Source of the DNA: SYAN01 sp964406345
GTDB taxonomy: Bacteria > Actinomycetota > Actinomycetes > Nanopelagicales > Nanopelagicaceae
Reading direction: 5' to 3'
Assembly (NCBI GenBank): GCA_964406345.1
Contig: CAYORK010000025.1
Span: forward strand, 1 to 17,843
Length of the DNA: 17,843 nucleotides
In this document: piece by piece, positions 6,926 to 14,092 of the stretch
Layout of the letters: each line of letters opens with the position of its first letter
Numbering within the stretch: the first letter of the stretch is position 1
The notes under the pieces: generated by a model
What the model saw: only the letters and a program-made list of their open reading frames with translations
Databases searched by the model: none
Told to the model about the DNA's origin: nothing
Translations under genes and position numbers: made by a program

Positions 6926-8482
6926 TCACTTCCCGCTTCCGACACGAATTCGTGGATCGAGGGCTGAGTAGAGAAGGTCTGCGATCAAATTCGCCAAGAC
7001 GGCGAGGGTTGCAGTCACAAGGAAGACACCCATCAAGAGATTGAGATCAAATCCGGTGATCGCCTTGTTGAAGAGCGTGCCCATTCCAGTCCAACCGAAG
7101 ACACGTTCGGTGATGATCGCACCCCCGACGATTCCTGCGAAGTCAGCGACCATGATCGTGGTGAGCGGGATCATGGTGTTGCGGAATGCGTGACGCATGA
7201 TGACAGTGCGCTCAGTAAGCCCCTTGGCGCGCGCAGTGCGGATGTAATCCTGATTGAGTACCTCAAGCAACGTTCCGCGTGAGTAGCGGATATACCCAGC
7301 CAACGAGATCAAGGTCAAAGCGACGGTCGGCAGGATCAAGTGGACCATGACATCGAGAGTGCCGACCCACCAATTCACATCACCGTAGAGGGTGAGCTCT
7401 GCTTTGGATTGGCCGATAGTCGGGATCGGTCTGAAGTTGACCGCATCGTTCTGCATATATGGAAGCCATGCCTGCATCAAGCGGTCCAAGAAGAGCAGGA
7501 TGAGTACTACGTAGCCACTGAGGGTCGCAGTTCGCATCACCGGACCTTGATCGACCCTTGCGAAGACGCGTGAGGAGATGAAGCCAAGAAGTGGGACGAG
7601 GGCAAAGAGACCTAGGAACATCAGAGCCTTATTGGAGAACTCCAAGACCGCCTGCATCGGGAAGTAGCCGATTGCGCCCAACAAGAGCGCGACTACCAGC
7701 GCGGCTCGAAGTGCCTCTTTGTTTGCGACGCCCGTCGAGAGTTGAGTGATTCCATAGGCAGTCGCGACGGAGAGGATTGTCATGCCGACGATCCCAAGTT
7801 GTGGCTCGATGAACCAATTGGCCGCATCCAAGATCCAGATCAAGGCAGCAGTCGCCACTGCGACACCCAGGAAGATGAGTGCGACTTGGCGCTTCGTGCC
7901 GCTGATGACTCCCGCCCAGAAGATGCCGCTCACAAGTGATATAGCCACAAGCCACGAGAGCGAGATGTTGGGTTCAGAGAGGAAGTTGTTGAACTCAATT
8001 GCCATGTACTGCTTCAAGAGGACTGCTACCCAGAAGATCGGGAGCGAGAACATCAGGAAGGCGAAGAAAGTCATCGAGTAGTCGAATCGTGAATACTGTC
8101 GGAGGGCGGAAACAACGCCCATGGCTACACCCAGGATGATCGCGATGATCGTCGCCGCAAAGACGAGACGGACTGTGACGGGGATGGCAGTGCCCAGCTC
8201 GGTCATGACATTCTGATACTCGCGAGTCTCACCCAAGGTGAAATTCCCAGTGAAGATTCCGAGGACGCCACGCAACCAGAGGAAGTATCGCAACGGTGGT
8301 GGAAGATCGAGACGAAGGTCTCGCGAGAGCGACTCCATCAAGGCCTTTGCGTTTGGCTCGGTGCTCTGGCGAAGACCTTCCAGTGGATCAGCAGAGATCG
8401 CAGCGAGGTTGTAGAGGATGAAGCTAGAACCAAAGAGGATCACGACGAGTGCGCCAAGACGCCTTGCTATGTAGGAAAGCAC
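6926..8482 (-). CDS. oppB: Peptide ABC transporter permease B (OppB/DppB type) with a large internal hydrophobic insertion
   Basis: The ends of this 518-residue protein match OppB/DppB: N-terminal MLSYIARRLGALVVILFGSS, an extracytoplasmic loop, the first core helices to about residue 157, then DVMVHLILPTVALTL and the EAA loop at about 412-440 (QDYIRTARAKGLTERTVIMR...). The C-terminus ends LYSALDPRIRVGSGK. Normal family members are about 310-340 residues. The excess lies at about 165-345 and contains roughly five or six extra hydrophobic segments. The frame is open throughout and the block is rich in ordinary membrane residues, so this is an in-frame insertion, not a frameshift. The start codon is GTG, with AAAGGGG four nt upstream. 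It follows the binding-protein gene after 216 bp containing a strong hairpin. Confidence 0.92.
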   Translation of the reverse strand: MLSYIARRLGALVVILFGSSFILYNLAAISADPLEGLRQSTEPNAKALMESLSRDLRLDLPPPLRYFLWLRGVLGIFTGNFTLGETREYQNVMTELGTAIPVTVRLVFAATIIAIILGVAMGVVSALRQYSRFDYSMTFFAFLMFSLPIFWVAVLLKQYMAIEFNNFLSEPNISLSWLVAISLVSGIFWAGVISGTKRQVALIFLGVAVATAALIWILDAANWFIEPQLGIVGMTILSVATAYGITQLSTGVANKEALRAALVVALLLGAIGYFPMQAVLEFSNKALMFLGLFALVPLLGFISSRVFARVDQGPVMRTATLSGYVVLILLFLDRLMQAWLPYMQNDAVNFRPIPTIGQSKAELTLYGDVNWWVGTLDVMVHLILPTVALTLISLAGYIRYSRGTLLEVLNQDYIRTARAKGLTERTVIMRHAFRNTMIPLTTIMVADFAGIVGGAIITERVFGWTGMGTLFNKAITGFDLNLLMGVFLVTATLAVLANLIADLLYSALDPRIRVGSGK

Positions 8483-8614
8483 GCGACCCCTTTCTCAGCA
8501 GGTTTGACGGGGGCCGTACCCCACGGTAACTGCCAAATCGTAGCGAAGAAGGCTCGAGAACGAAGACTTGGTTTGCAATCTTCTGGCACGGAAATCGATG
8601 GCGAGTTCTGAGTT

Positions 8615-8635
8615 GGCCTTGCTTCGGCTTTGCTT
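8615..8635. repeat. Two direct copies of GGCYTTGCTT with 11-bp spacing
   Basis: GGCCTTGCTT (8615-8624) and GGCTTTGCTT (8626-8635) differ at one base and start 11 bp apart, one helical turn. They lie in the spacer just beyond the hairpin. They could be a protein site placed on one face of the DNA, or chance. Confidence 0.4.
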
Positions 8636-8651
8636 GAGTCCCTAAATGAGT

Positions 8652-8677
8652 GTGGCCCCCGCGCTAGCGGGGGCCAC
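8652..8677 (-). terminator. Strong intra-operon hairpin after the binding-protein gene
   Basis: A perfect 11-bp stem (GTGGCCCCCGC at 8652-8662 with GCGGGGGCCAC at 8667-8677) closes on a four-base loop. On the - strand it starts 21 nt after the binding-protein stop and is followed by ACTCATTTAGG, not a real U tract. It is therefore better read as a partial terminator or a 3'-end stabiliser than as a full stop. Such hairpins let the binding protein be made in excess over its permeases. Confidence 0.75.
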
Positions 8678-8698
8678 AAGTACTAACCGAGGGATCGA

Positions 8699-10555
8699 TT
8701 AGTACTTCCACTCCCAGAAGTTCCAGTAGTGGTTTGGTGAGAGCGGAGCAGGCTTGACGTTCTTCAACGCAGTGTTATGTGCGGTGACGCCTGGATGCTG
8801 GAAGATACCGAGGCTGTATGCCTCGTCAACGAGCACCTTCTCTGCTTGACCTGCGAACCGAGCCTTTTGAGCTACAGACGCCTTCCTCTCGAAGCCTGAG
8901 ACTGCTGCATCGAGCGTTGGGTTGCTCCAACCGGAGTAGTTGTTTCCACCGCCGGTGCGGTAGATCGCTACGGTAGAGACGAGCGAAGTGCTGCTCTTGA
9001 CCCATGCAAAGTACTGCGCATCGTTTGCGACAGAACCAAGCTTGGTGCTCCATGCGGCATCGCCAGGCGCTTCAACCTTGATACCAGCCTTTGCCAACTC
9101 CGCGATGACCAGACGTGAAGAGTCTGCTCGGCGCTGGTTGGCTGGGGTACCCCAGTGGAGCTTGACGGTGAACCCTGGGTTGGTCGCAGAAGCGGTTGGG
9201 AAGTGCTTCTTGACCAATTCGAGAGCCTTTGCAGTGCGCTCTGCCTGGGTACCTGCGGTGTACTTGCTCACGCCGCTTGCCTTAGTGACCGTCTTGTATG
9301 AAGGCTCACTTGGGAAGAAGAAGAGTGAGTCGAGACGACGTGCACTTGCGTTGATCGGCTTGACCAACTTCTCGACGATCTCATCGCGTGGATATGCGAG
9401 AAGGAACGCGGTGCGAAGATCACGAGCACGATCGTTGCGGAGCTTGTTATTGCTCACAGCGAATGGACCGCGATACTCATCATCGATGCCAGTTCCACCA
9501 CCGGTGCGAAGGTCGATGTGCTCGTAGATTGCCTGCGAGCTACCGATCACCTTTACGCCTGCGAAGGTCTTCAACTGCGCCACGCCGTCAGCTGTTGGCT
9601 GACCTGCGTAGATGTCGATTTCCTTGTTTGCGAGCGCCTGTGGTGCAGCGGTCTCAGCAAGGGTACGGATGATGATGGTCTTGATACCGCTGGTCTTTGG
9701 ACCAGAGTTGTATCGAGGATTGAGCTTCATGGTCACAGACTGATCTGGGACGATGGAGTCGATCAAGTATGGGCCGTTCTTGACCAAGAGGTTCGGGTTG
9801 GTGCTGCCATCAACGGTCTTGATGTTGTAAGCAGTCGACCAGATCTCTGCCATCTTGGTGAGAAGTGCGCTGTCCTTGCCCTGGAAGGCCTTGAGGAACT
9901 TGTCCTTGGCCTTGTTGTTGTCCGCGACAGAGCCGAGCTTGGTCTTGCCCTCGGCGAGGTTTACAAGCGCGTGTACTGGGAAGACACCTGGACCATAGAG
10001 CTCCCAGTCAGGGATCTGGTAGGTGAAGCGGTGTGTGACCGCAAGACCATCCCTTGCGATGATCGGTGCGCCAGCATTGGCACGGTCATAGAGACCGCTG
10101 TAGCAGAGTGCATTGAACTTGGTCGCACCTGCTGCTGGATCACCAAGTCCACGATCGATCGAGAACTTGTTCGAGCAGATCGCGTGGGTGAGCAAGAGGT
10201 CATGTGCAGTGATTGGAGTTCCATCTGACCAGAGGAGACCCTTGTTGAGGCGCCACTCGGAACGGAAATCCTTTTCAGTGTCCTTGGTCACCTTGAATGA
10301 ACCCAAGACAGGGTTCGGGACGATCTCGGACTTGTCGTTGTAGTACCAGAAACCCATTCCGGTCAGGTACGCAACGTTGCTGTTGGTAAGAAGGTTTTGG
10401 CCACGAACCGATGGGTTCAAACCGGTGAGAGAGTTACTCTCAACCGCGACCACAGTGGAGCGCTTTGCAGCTTGTGCTGGACCGACAAGTCCGGCAACGA
10501 GCGCCGCAGCAACGAATCCGCCGAGAGCAACCTTCGCTACTCGTGCTTTCTTCAT
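8699..10555 (-). CDS. oppA: Peptide ABC transporter substrate-binding protein (SBP family 5, OppA/DppA type)
   Basis: The 618-residue protein starts with a Sec signal peptide: KKARVAK basic head, hydrophobic core, and predicted cleavage after residue 29 (GPAQA/AKRST). The mature chain has SBP-5 features: 'EWRLNKGLLWSDGTPITAHDLLLTHAICSNKF' near the start (quoted motifs WSDGTPITAHDLL), a NPRYNSG-type lobe motif, and a long second lobe ending YWNFWEWKY. It should bind oligopeptides outside the membrane and hand them to the permeases encoded downstream. There is no lipobox cysteine at the cleavage site, unlike the usual membrane-anchored binding proteins of Gram-positives. The only cysteines are the two in AICSNK and NALCYSG. 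An ideal AGGAGG precedes the ATG. A strong hairpin after the stop fits higher expression than the permeases. Confidence 0.95.
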   Translation of the reverse strand: MKKARVAKVALGGFVAAALVAGLVGPAQAAKRSTVVAVESNSLTGLNPSVRGQNLLTNSNVAYLTGMGFWYYNDKSEIVPNPVLGSFKVTKDTEKDFRSEWRLNKGLLWSDGTPITAHDLLLTHAICSNKFSIDRGLGDPAAGATKFNALCYSGLYDRANAGAPIIARDGLAVTHRFTYQIPDWELYGPGVFPVHALVNLAEGKTKLGSVADNNKAKDKFLKAFQGKDSALLTKMAEIWSTAYNIKTVDGSTNPNLLVKNGPYLIDSIVPDQSVTMKLNPRYNSGPKTSGIKTIIIRTLAETAAPQALANKEIDIYAGQPTADGVAQLKTFAGVKVIGSSQAIYEHIDLRTGGGTGIDDEYRGPFAVSNNKLRNDRARDLRTAFLLAYPRDEIVEKLVKPINASARRLDSLFFFPSEPSYKTVTKASGVSKYTAGTQAERTAKALELVKKHFPTASATNPGFTVKLHWGTPANQRRADSSRLVIAELAKAGIKVEAPGDAAWSTKLGSVANDAQYFAWVKSSTSLVSTVAIYRTGGGNNYSGWSNPTLDAAVSGFERKASVAQKARFAGQAEKVLVDEAYSLGIFQHPGVTAHNTALKNVKPAPLSPNHYWNFWEWKY

Positions 10556-10559
10556 TTAT

Positions 10560-10565
10560 CCTCCT
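10560..10565 (-). promoter_or_regulatory. Consensus ribosome binding site of the binding-protein gene
   Basis: AGGAGG on the - strand with only ATAA between it and the ATG at 10555. It is the best Shine-Dalgarno in the window, fitting a highly translated binding protein. Confidence 0.85.
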
Positions 10566-10630
10566 AAGGGATAGGGGTAGGTAAATCGAGTAGCTATGAG
10601 AAGTCGACTGCTCCCATACCTCGCGATTTA

Positions 10631-10650
10631 GTGCCGGAAGTGTGCCGGAA
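10631..10650. repeat. Two direct copies of GTGCCGGAA, 11 bp apart, in the oppA leader region
   Basis: GTGCCGGAA occurs exactly at 10631-10639 and again at 10642-10650, so the copies start one helical turn apart. They lie about 75-95 bp upstream of the oppA ATG in the 157-bp gap (10556-10712) after the MFS gene. A direct repeat with this spacing suits a regulator that binds tandem half-sites. No promoter hexamers could be fixed with confidence in this gap, and nothing else was recognised in it. Confidence 0.55.
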
Positions 10651-10712
10651 TTTGACCAAAATGAGCAATAAGTGTGTATAACGAGACGATAACGAAATGA
10701 CTTACAAGGTTG

Positions 10713-12065
10713 TCATTCAGCCTGCTGGACGCGTGCTGCTTCAATCCTCTCCGTGGTGAGGATCTTTCGTGCATAGATGAAGAGAAGGTATCCACCGAAG
10801 GCAGCGAAGAGGTATGGCGTGCGAAGGGACCATTCGCGAGAGGTGAACTCCGATGCAAGATCCACCATCGCCCCAGCAGCGAGCATTCCTAGTGGCATCG
10901 ACCCCCATGCGAAGAAGCGATAAACGCTATTGACCCGTCCCAAGAGATGGTCCGGAATGATCGACTGTCGCAGTGAGACCGTGATGACATTCCACGTAAC
11001 GGCCATGATCGTCGAGAAGACAGTCAGTATCCAGACCAATTGCCAATAACTCGTGAGACCGATGATCAATGAAGCGCTCGGAAGTGTGAAGAGCGCCAGC
11101 GCCAGCGCTCCACCACTTCCCAATCTCGCAGAGATCTTCGGAGCCAATAGACCACCGATCATCCCGCCGACCGCCGCTGAGGTACCGAGGATCGCGAAGA
11201 TGAAGACCGTGGTCTGCAAAATCTCTTGCGCAAAAAGGATGAAGAGTGCGGTTGAGGTCGTAGCAAGGAAGTTGAGTAGCCCGAGGATGATCGCCATCGG
11301 ACGCAAGAGCTCATGTCGCCAGAGCCAGAGGAATCCTTCCTTTATCTCGGCTCGCATCCGAACTGGGCCTCGTGTTTCGGAGGAAGAAGCGGATGAGCTT
11401 GGCACAGGTACTGTCAATCTGATTCCTGCGATCAGGACAACTGCGACCAAGAAGGTTGCTGCATCGACGAAGAAGGGTACGAAGATCGCTATTCCTATGA
11501 GGAATGATCCAAGCGGAGGTCCCATGAATGAGTTGGTCACATACTCAGCTGACCAGATCCGACCATTGGCGACCTCCAATTTCTCCTTCTCGACGATCTG
11601 CGGCATGAAGGTCTGTGCTGCGTTATCTCGGAGCACCTCTGCCATTCCGTAGAGCAACGATGCGAAGAGAATGACGAGATAGAGCGACCAGTTGGTCGAG
11701 ATCTCTGCTTGAGCGATTGTGTCGAGATCAGGAAGAGAGGAACTTGCCTGCCAGACGATGATCGCCACTGCGATCGTCAACAGGCCCCGGAAGAGGTCCA
11801 TCGAGACGATGATCTTTCGCCGCTCTACGCGATCAGTGATCACACCTGCCGGGAGCGTGAAGAGGAGCCATGGGAGTCTGCCAACCAAGCCTGCTAACGC
11901 GATGAGAAATGGATCGCGTGTGATCGCCGATGCCAACCAGGGATAAGCGATCAAGGAGATTCCATCGCCAAGGTTGGAGATGGCAGTGGCACTCCACAGT
12001 CGCCAATAATTCTTGCCGAGCCTGACCCTCTCCGCAGGTCTCTTTCTCTTCGGACTCCACCGCAC
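10713..12065 (-). CDS. MFS exporter, EntS/MFS_3-like (paralogue 1)
   Basis: This 450-residue, 12-helix-type major facilitator starts with GKNYWRLWSATAISNLGDGI, a typical opening for the EntS-like exporter group. The loop 2-3 A-motif is GVITDRVERRK (about 74-84). A central cytoplasmic linker is rich in Ser and charged residues, and the C-terminal half carries the group signature TWNVITVSLRQSIIPDHLLGRV. The group includes siderophore, macrolide and other small-molecule exporters, and the substrate here cannot be read from sequence. It is clearly related to the protein encoded at 15312-16571. The start is GTG, with TAGAGT six nt upstream, suggesting a leaderless mRNA. It diverges from tgt with a 57-bp gap. 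The oppA gene follows on the same strand after 157 bp. Confidence 0.88.
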   Translation of the reverse strand: MRWSPKRKRPAERVRLGKNYWRLWSATAISNLGDGISLIAYPWLASAITRDPFLIALAGLVGRLPWLLFTLPAGVITDRVERRKIIVSMDLFRGLLTIAVAIIVWQASSSLPDLDTIAQAEISTNWSLYLVILFASLLYGMAEVLRDNAAQTFMPQIVEKEKLEVANGRIWSAEYVTNSFMGPPLGSFLIGIAIFVPFFVDAATFLVAVVLIAGIRLTVPVPSSSASSSETRGPVRMRAEIKEGFLWLWRHELLRPMAIILGLLNFLATTSTALFILFAQEILQTTVFIFAILGTSAAVGGMIGGLLAPKISARLGSGGALALALFTLPSASLIIGLTSYWQLVWILTVFSTIMAVTWNVITVSLRQSIIPDHLLGRVNSVYRFFAWGSMPLGMLAAGAMVDLASEFTSREWSLRTPYLFAAFGGYLLFIYARKILTTERIEAARVQQAE

Positions 12066-12071
12066 ATTGCG

Positions 12072-12077
12072 ACTCTA
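12072..12077 (-). promoter_or_regulatory. Putative leaderless -10 box of MFS gene 1
   Basis: TAGAGT on the - strand ends six nt before the GTG start at 12065, with no Shine-Dalgarno in between. Together with the tgt box at 12111-12116 it gives two divergent promoters within a 57-bp gap. Confidence 0.5.
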
Positions 12078-12110
12078 CAGTGCGACAACTTCACTCACCT
12101 TCTTCCGAAC

Positions 12111-12116
12111 TAAGAT
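12111..12116 (+). promoter_or_regulatory. Putative leaderless -10 box of tgt
   Basis: TAAGAT ends exactly six nt before the tgt ATG at 12123 and no Shine-Dalgarno is present. It has the same geometry as the boxes before marR and both MFS genes. No clear -35 hexamer was seen. Confidence 0.6.
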
Positions 12117-12122
12117 GACGCC

Positions 12123-13364
12123 ATGTCTACTTCTTCAGAGTTCTCTTTTCTCGAGAAGGAGCGATTGCAATCACCCCACCAGGAACATCTCGGGCGGACA
12201 GGTGAGATCCACACGCCACATGGCGTGATCAAGACTCCTGCCTTCATCCCGGTCGGAACGAAAGCGACGGTCAAGGCACTCCTTCCTCATGATGTCGAGT
12301 CTTTAGGCGCACAAGCAGTGCTGGCGAACGCGTATCACCTCTATCTCCAACCAGGGCCGGAGACCATTGATGAGGCTGGCGGGTTGGGCAAGTTCATGAA
12401 TTGGCAAGGACCTACCTTCACCGATAGCGGTGGATTCCAAGTGCTCTCACTCGGTGTGGGATTCAAGAAGGTCATCGCGATGGATGCCGAACTCTGGCAG
12501 GCGGATGACGTCATCGCTGACAAGAAGGAGCGCCTGGCTCATGTCGATGATGACGGCGTAACCTTCAAATCACATCTTGATGGATCTATGCACCGATTCA
12601 CACCAGAGGTGTCGATGCAGGTGCAACACCAGATCGGCGCCGACATCATCTTCGCCTTCGATGAGTGCACCACCTTGCACAACACTCGGAGGTATCAGGA
12701 GAAGGCTTTGGAACGGACCCGTCTTTGGGCGATCCGATGTCTCGATGAACACGATCGCCTCACTAAGGAGAGGAGCACTCATCCCTATCAAGCACTCTAT
12801 GGAGTGATCCAAGGAGCGCAATACGAGGACCTTCGGAGAAAAGCAGCGCGTGATCTCTCTGAGATGGTCTCCTCCGGTATCTCATTCGATGGCTTCGGCA
12901 TCGGCGGCGCACTCGACAAGGGTCAATTGGCCACGATCCTCTCCTGGGTCAACGAGGAGTTACCTCGCGATAAACCGCGACATCTCCTCGGAATCGGAGA
13001 GCCGACAGACCTCTTTGCTGGAGTGGAGAACGGTGCCGATACCTTCGATTGCGTCGCACCTTCTCGTGAAGCTCGAACCAGTGCGGTCTATTCGAAGAAC
13101 GGTCGATTCAACGTCTCGAACTCTCCCTATCGCAAGGACTTCTCCCCCATCGATAGCGAGTGTCAGTGCTACACCTGCAAGAACTACTCCCGCGCTTACA
13201 TCAACCATCTCTTCCGAGGGAAGGAGATGTTGGCCTCGACGTTGGCAACAATCCATAACCTGCACTTCGTCGTCACCTTGGTCGACCGGATCCGTGACGC
13301 AATCTCGGGCGGTTACTACTTTGAGTTCAAGGATGATTTCTTGGGGCACTACCTCAAGCAATAG
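12123..13364 (+). CDS. tgt: tRNA-guanine transglycosylase (queuine/preQ1 tRNA-ribosyltransferase)
   Basis: This enzyme swaps guanine-34 for a queuosine precursor in GUN-anticodon tRNAs. The 413-residue chain shows the active site: TDSGGFQ with D101, FDEC with D180 and C182, and the nucleophile in TFDC (D309). The structural zinc is held by C347, C349, C352 (CxCxxC) and H378, with the exact C-to-H spacing of the bacterial enzyme. It is about 35-40 residues longer than the usual 370-380. Most of the extra lies at about 110-136 (VGFKKVIAM...DDVIADKK), between the TDSGGFQ strand and the GVTFKSHLDG strand. I believe such a block occurs in other actinobacterial homologues. The base-selectivity loop reads IGGALDKGQ, not the common GGLAVGEG. 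It converges on the YhhQ-type transporter gene (11-bp gap), which suggests precursor salvage. Confidence 0.96.
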   Translation: MSTSSEFSFLEKERLQSPHQEHLGRTGEIHTPHGVIKTPAFIPVGTKATVKALLPHDVESLGAQAVLANAYHLYLQPGPETIDEAGGLGKFMNWQGPTFTDSGGFQVLSLGVGFKKVIAMDAELWQADDVIADKKERLAHVDDDGVTFKSHLDGSMHRFTPEVSMQVQHQIGADIIFAFDECTTLHNTRRYQEKALERTRLWAIRCLDEHDRLTKERSTHPYQALYGVIQGAQYEDLRRKAARDLSEMVSSGISFDGFGIGGALDKGQLATILSWVNEELPRDKPRHLLGIGEPTDLFAGVENGADTFDCVAPSREARTSAVYSKNGRFNVSNSPYRKDFSPIDSECQCYTCKNYSRAYINHLFRGKEMLASTLATIHNLHFVVTLVDRIRDAISGGYYFEFKDDFLGHYLKQ

Positions 13365-13375
13365 CTACAAAGGGC

Positions 13376-14041
13376 TTAGTTGTAACTAGGTTCTGCTCTT
13401 TTCACTGCAGCGATGACCCGATAGGTCACGGGAAGGAGCGCAAGCTCCACTGCACTCTTGTAGAGATATCCGACCACGAGGTAGTTGAGGAATTCTGCGC
13501 CAGTGATCACCCCATAGAAAGCAATGGTGCAGAAGATGAGAGTGTCGACGAATTGTCCAACTGCAGTCGATCCAATAAGACGCAGCCAGAGATTACGCTC
13601 ACTCGTTCGCTCTTTGATCTTGACCAAGACATAGGAATTGAGCAACTGACCCGCGACGAAGGCCACCACACTCGCCAGAACGATCCTTGGCACGAAACCG
13701 AGGACTGCTTCGAACGCGTCTTGGTTGCCCCAATCACTTGCAGGTGGCGCCAATTGGACGAGATAGAAAGTCAGCGCTGCCAAGATAGACATCGAGAAGG
13801 CGGTGAGGATCGCTCGTCGTGCAGCCTTGAATCCATAGACCTCAGAGAGGATGTCGCCGACGATGTAGACGAGGGGGAAGAGGATCGCGCCACCATCGGT
13901 GATGATCGGACCTAGTTCGATCAACTTCACCGCACCGATGTTCGAGATCAGCAATAAGGCGACGAAGATGCCGACTACATAGGGATAGAGGCCTCCAGGA
14001 GCGGTGGCGAAGCGAGCTTGGCTCTGTGATTCTCTATTCAA
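13376..14041 (-). CDS. yhhQ: Queuosine precursor transporter (YhhQ/QPTR family)
   Basis: This 221-residue membrane protein with about six helices carries the family landmarks LYPYVVGIFVALLLISNI near the N-terminus, FPLVYIVGDILSEVYGFKAA (55-74), GQLLNSYVLVKIK (131-143) and GSTAVGQFVDTLIF (157-170). The family imports preQ0, preQ1 or queuine. Pairing with the convergent tgt supports that role. The reading frame is closed by a TGA upstream, so the TTG at 14039-14041 is the only start covering the full N-terminus. It overlaps the stop of the last of three mini-ORFs built from an 8-bp repeat. It lies 68 bp after the antiporter gene on the same strand and may be the last gene of that operon. No preQ1-riboswitch-like structure was recognised in the 68 bp. 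Confidence 0.9.
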   Translation of the reverse strand: MNRESQSQARFATAPGGLYPYVVGIFVALLLISNIGAVKLIELGPIITDGGAILFPLVYIVGDILSEVYGFKAARRAILTAFSMSILAALTFYLVQLAPPASDWGNQDAFEAVLGFVPRIVLASVVAFVAGQLLNSYVLVKIKERTSERNLWLRLIGSTAVGQFVDTLIFCTIAFYGVITGAEFLNYLVVGYLYKSAVELALLPVTYRVIAAVKRAEPSYN

Positions 14042-14044
14042 TTC

Positions 14045-14068
14045 CCCGTCATCCCTTCATTCCTTCAT
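14045..14068 (-). repeat. Three 8-bp tandem repeats forming overlapping leader mini-ORFs before yhhQ
   Basis: On the - strand the units are ATGAAGGA, ATGAAGGG and ATGACGGG. Each ATG opens a tiny frame: M-K-E-stop, M-K-G-stop and M-T-G-N-stop. The first two stops overlap the next ATG as ATGA, and the last stop overlaps the TTG start of yhhQ as TTGA. Each unit also supplies an AAGGA- or AAGGG-like purine run. The structure is visible, but a translational role is an inference. Confidence 0.55.
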
Positions 14069-14071
14069 TAC

Positions 14072-14092
14072 TTCGCATCCCGTGATTGCGAA
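14072..14092. promoter_or_regulatory. Inverted repeat TTCGCA-N9-TGCGAA in the antiporter-yhhQ gap
   Basis: TTCGCA (14072-14077) and TGCGAA (14087-14092) are perfect 6-bp arms around nine bases. They lie 17 nt past the end of the antiporter gene and just upstream of the 8-bp repeats. It could be an operator, or a small RNA hairpin (no T run follows, so not a terminator). It does not resemble a known preQ1 aptamer. Confidence 0.35.

Larger units (their letters stand above)
8483..8698 (-). other. 216-bp spacer between the binding-protein and permease B genes
   Basis: No plausible gene was found here. Going down the transcript from the binding-protein stop, the spacer holds an 11-bp hairpin 21 nt on (8652-8677), a 10-bp direct repeat (8615-8635), about 120 bases without recognised structure, and the permease B ribosome site AAAGGGG (8487-8493). 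A secondary promoter for the permeases is possible but no clear box was identified. Confidence 0.6.

Noticed and set aside
9518..10228. Long + strand open frame (236 codons) opposite oppA
   Set aside because: It lies fully antisense to a secure binding-protein gene, has no domain pattern and is a by-product of that gene's codon use.
13365..13375. Possible terminator between the convergent tgt and yhhQ genes
   Set aside because: Only a weak TACAA/TTGTA pairing is visible around the 11-bp gap, with no GC-rich stem or T run.
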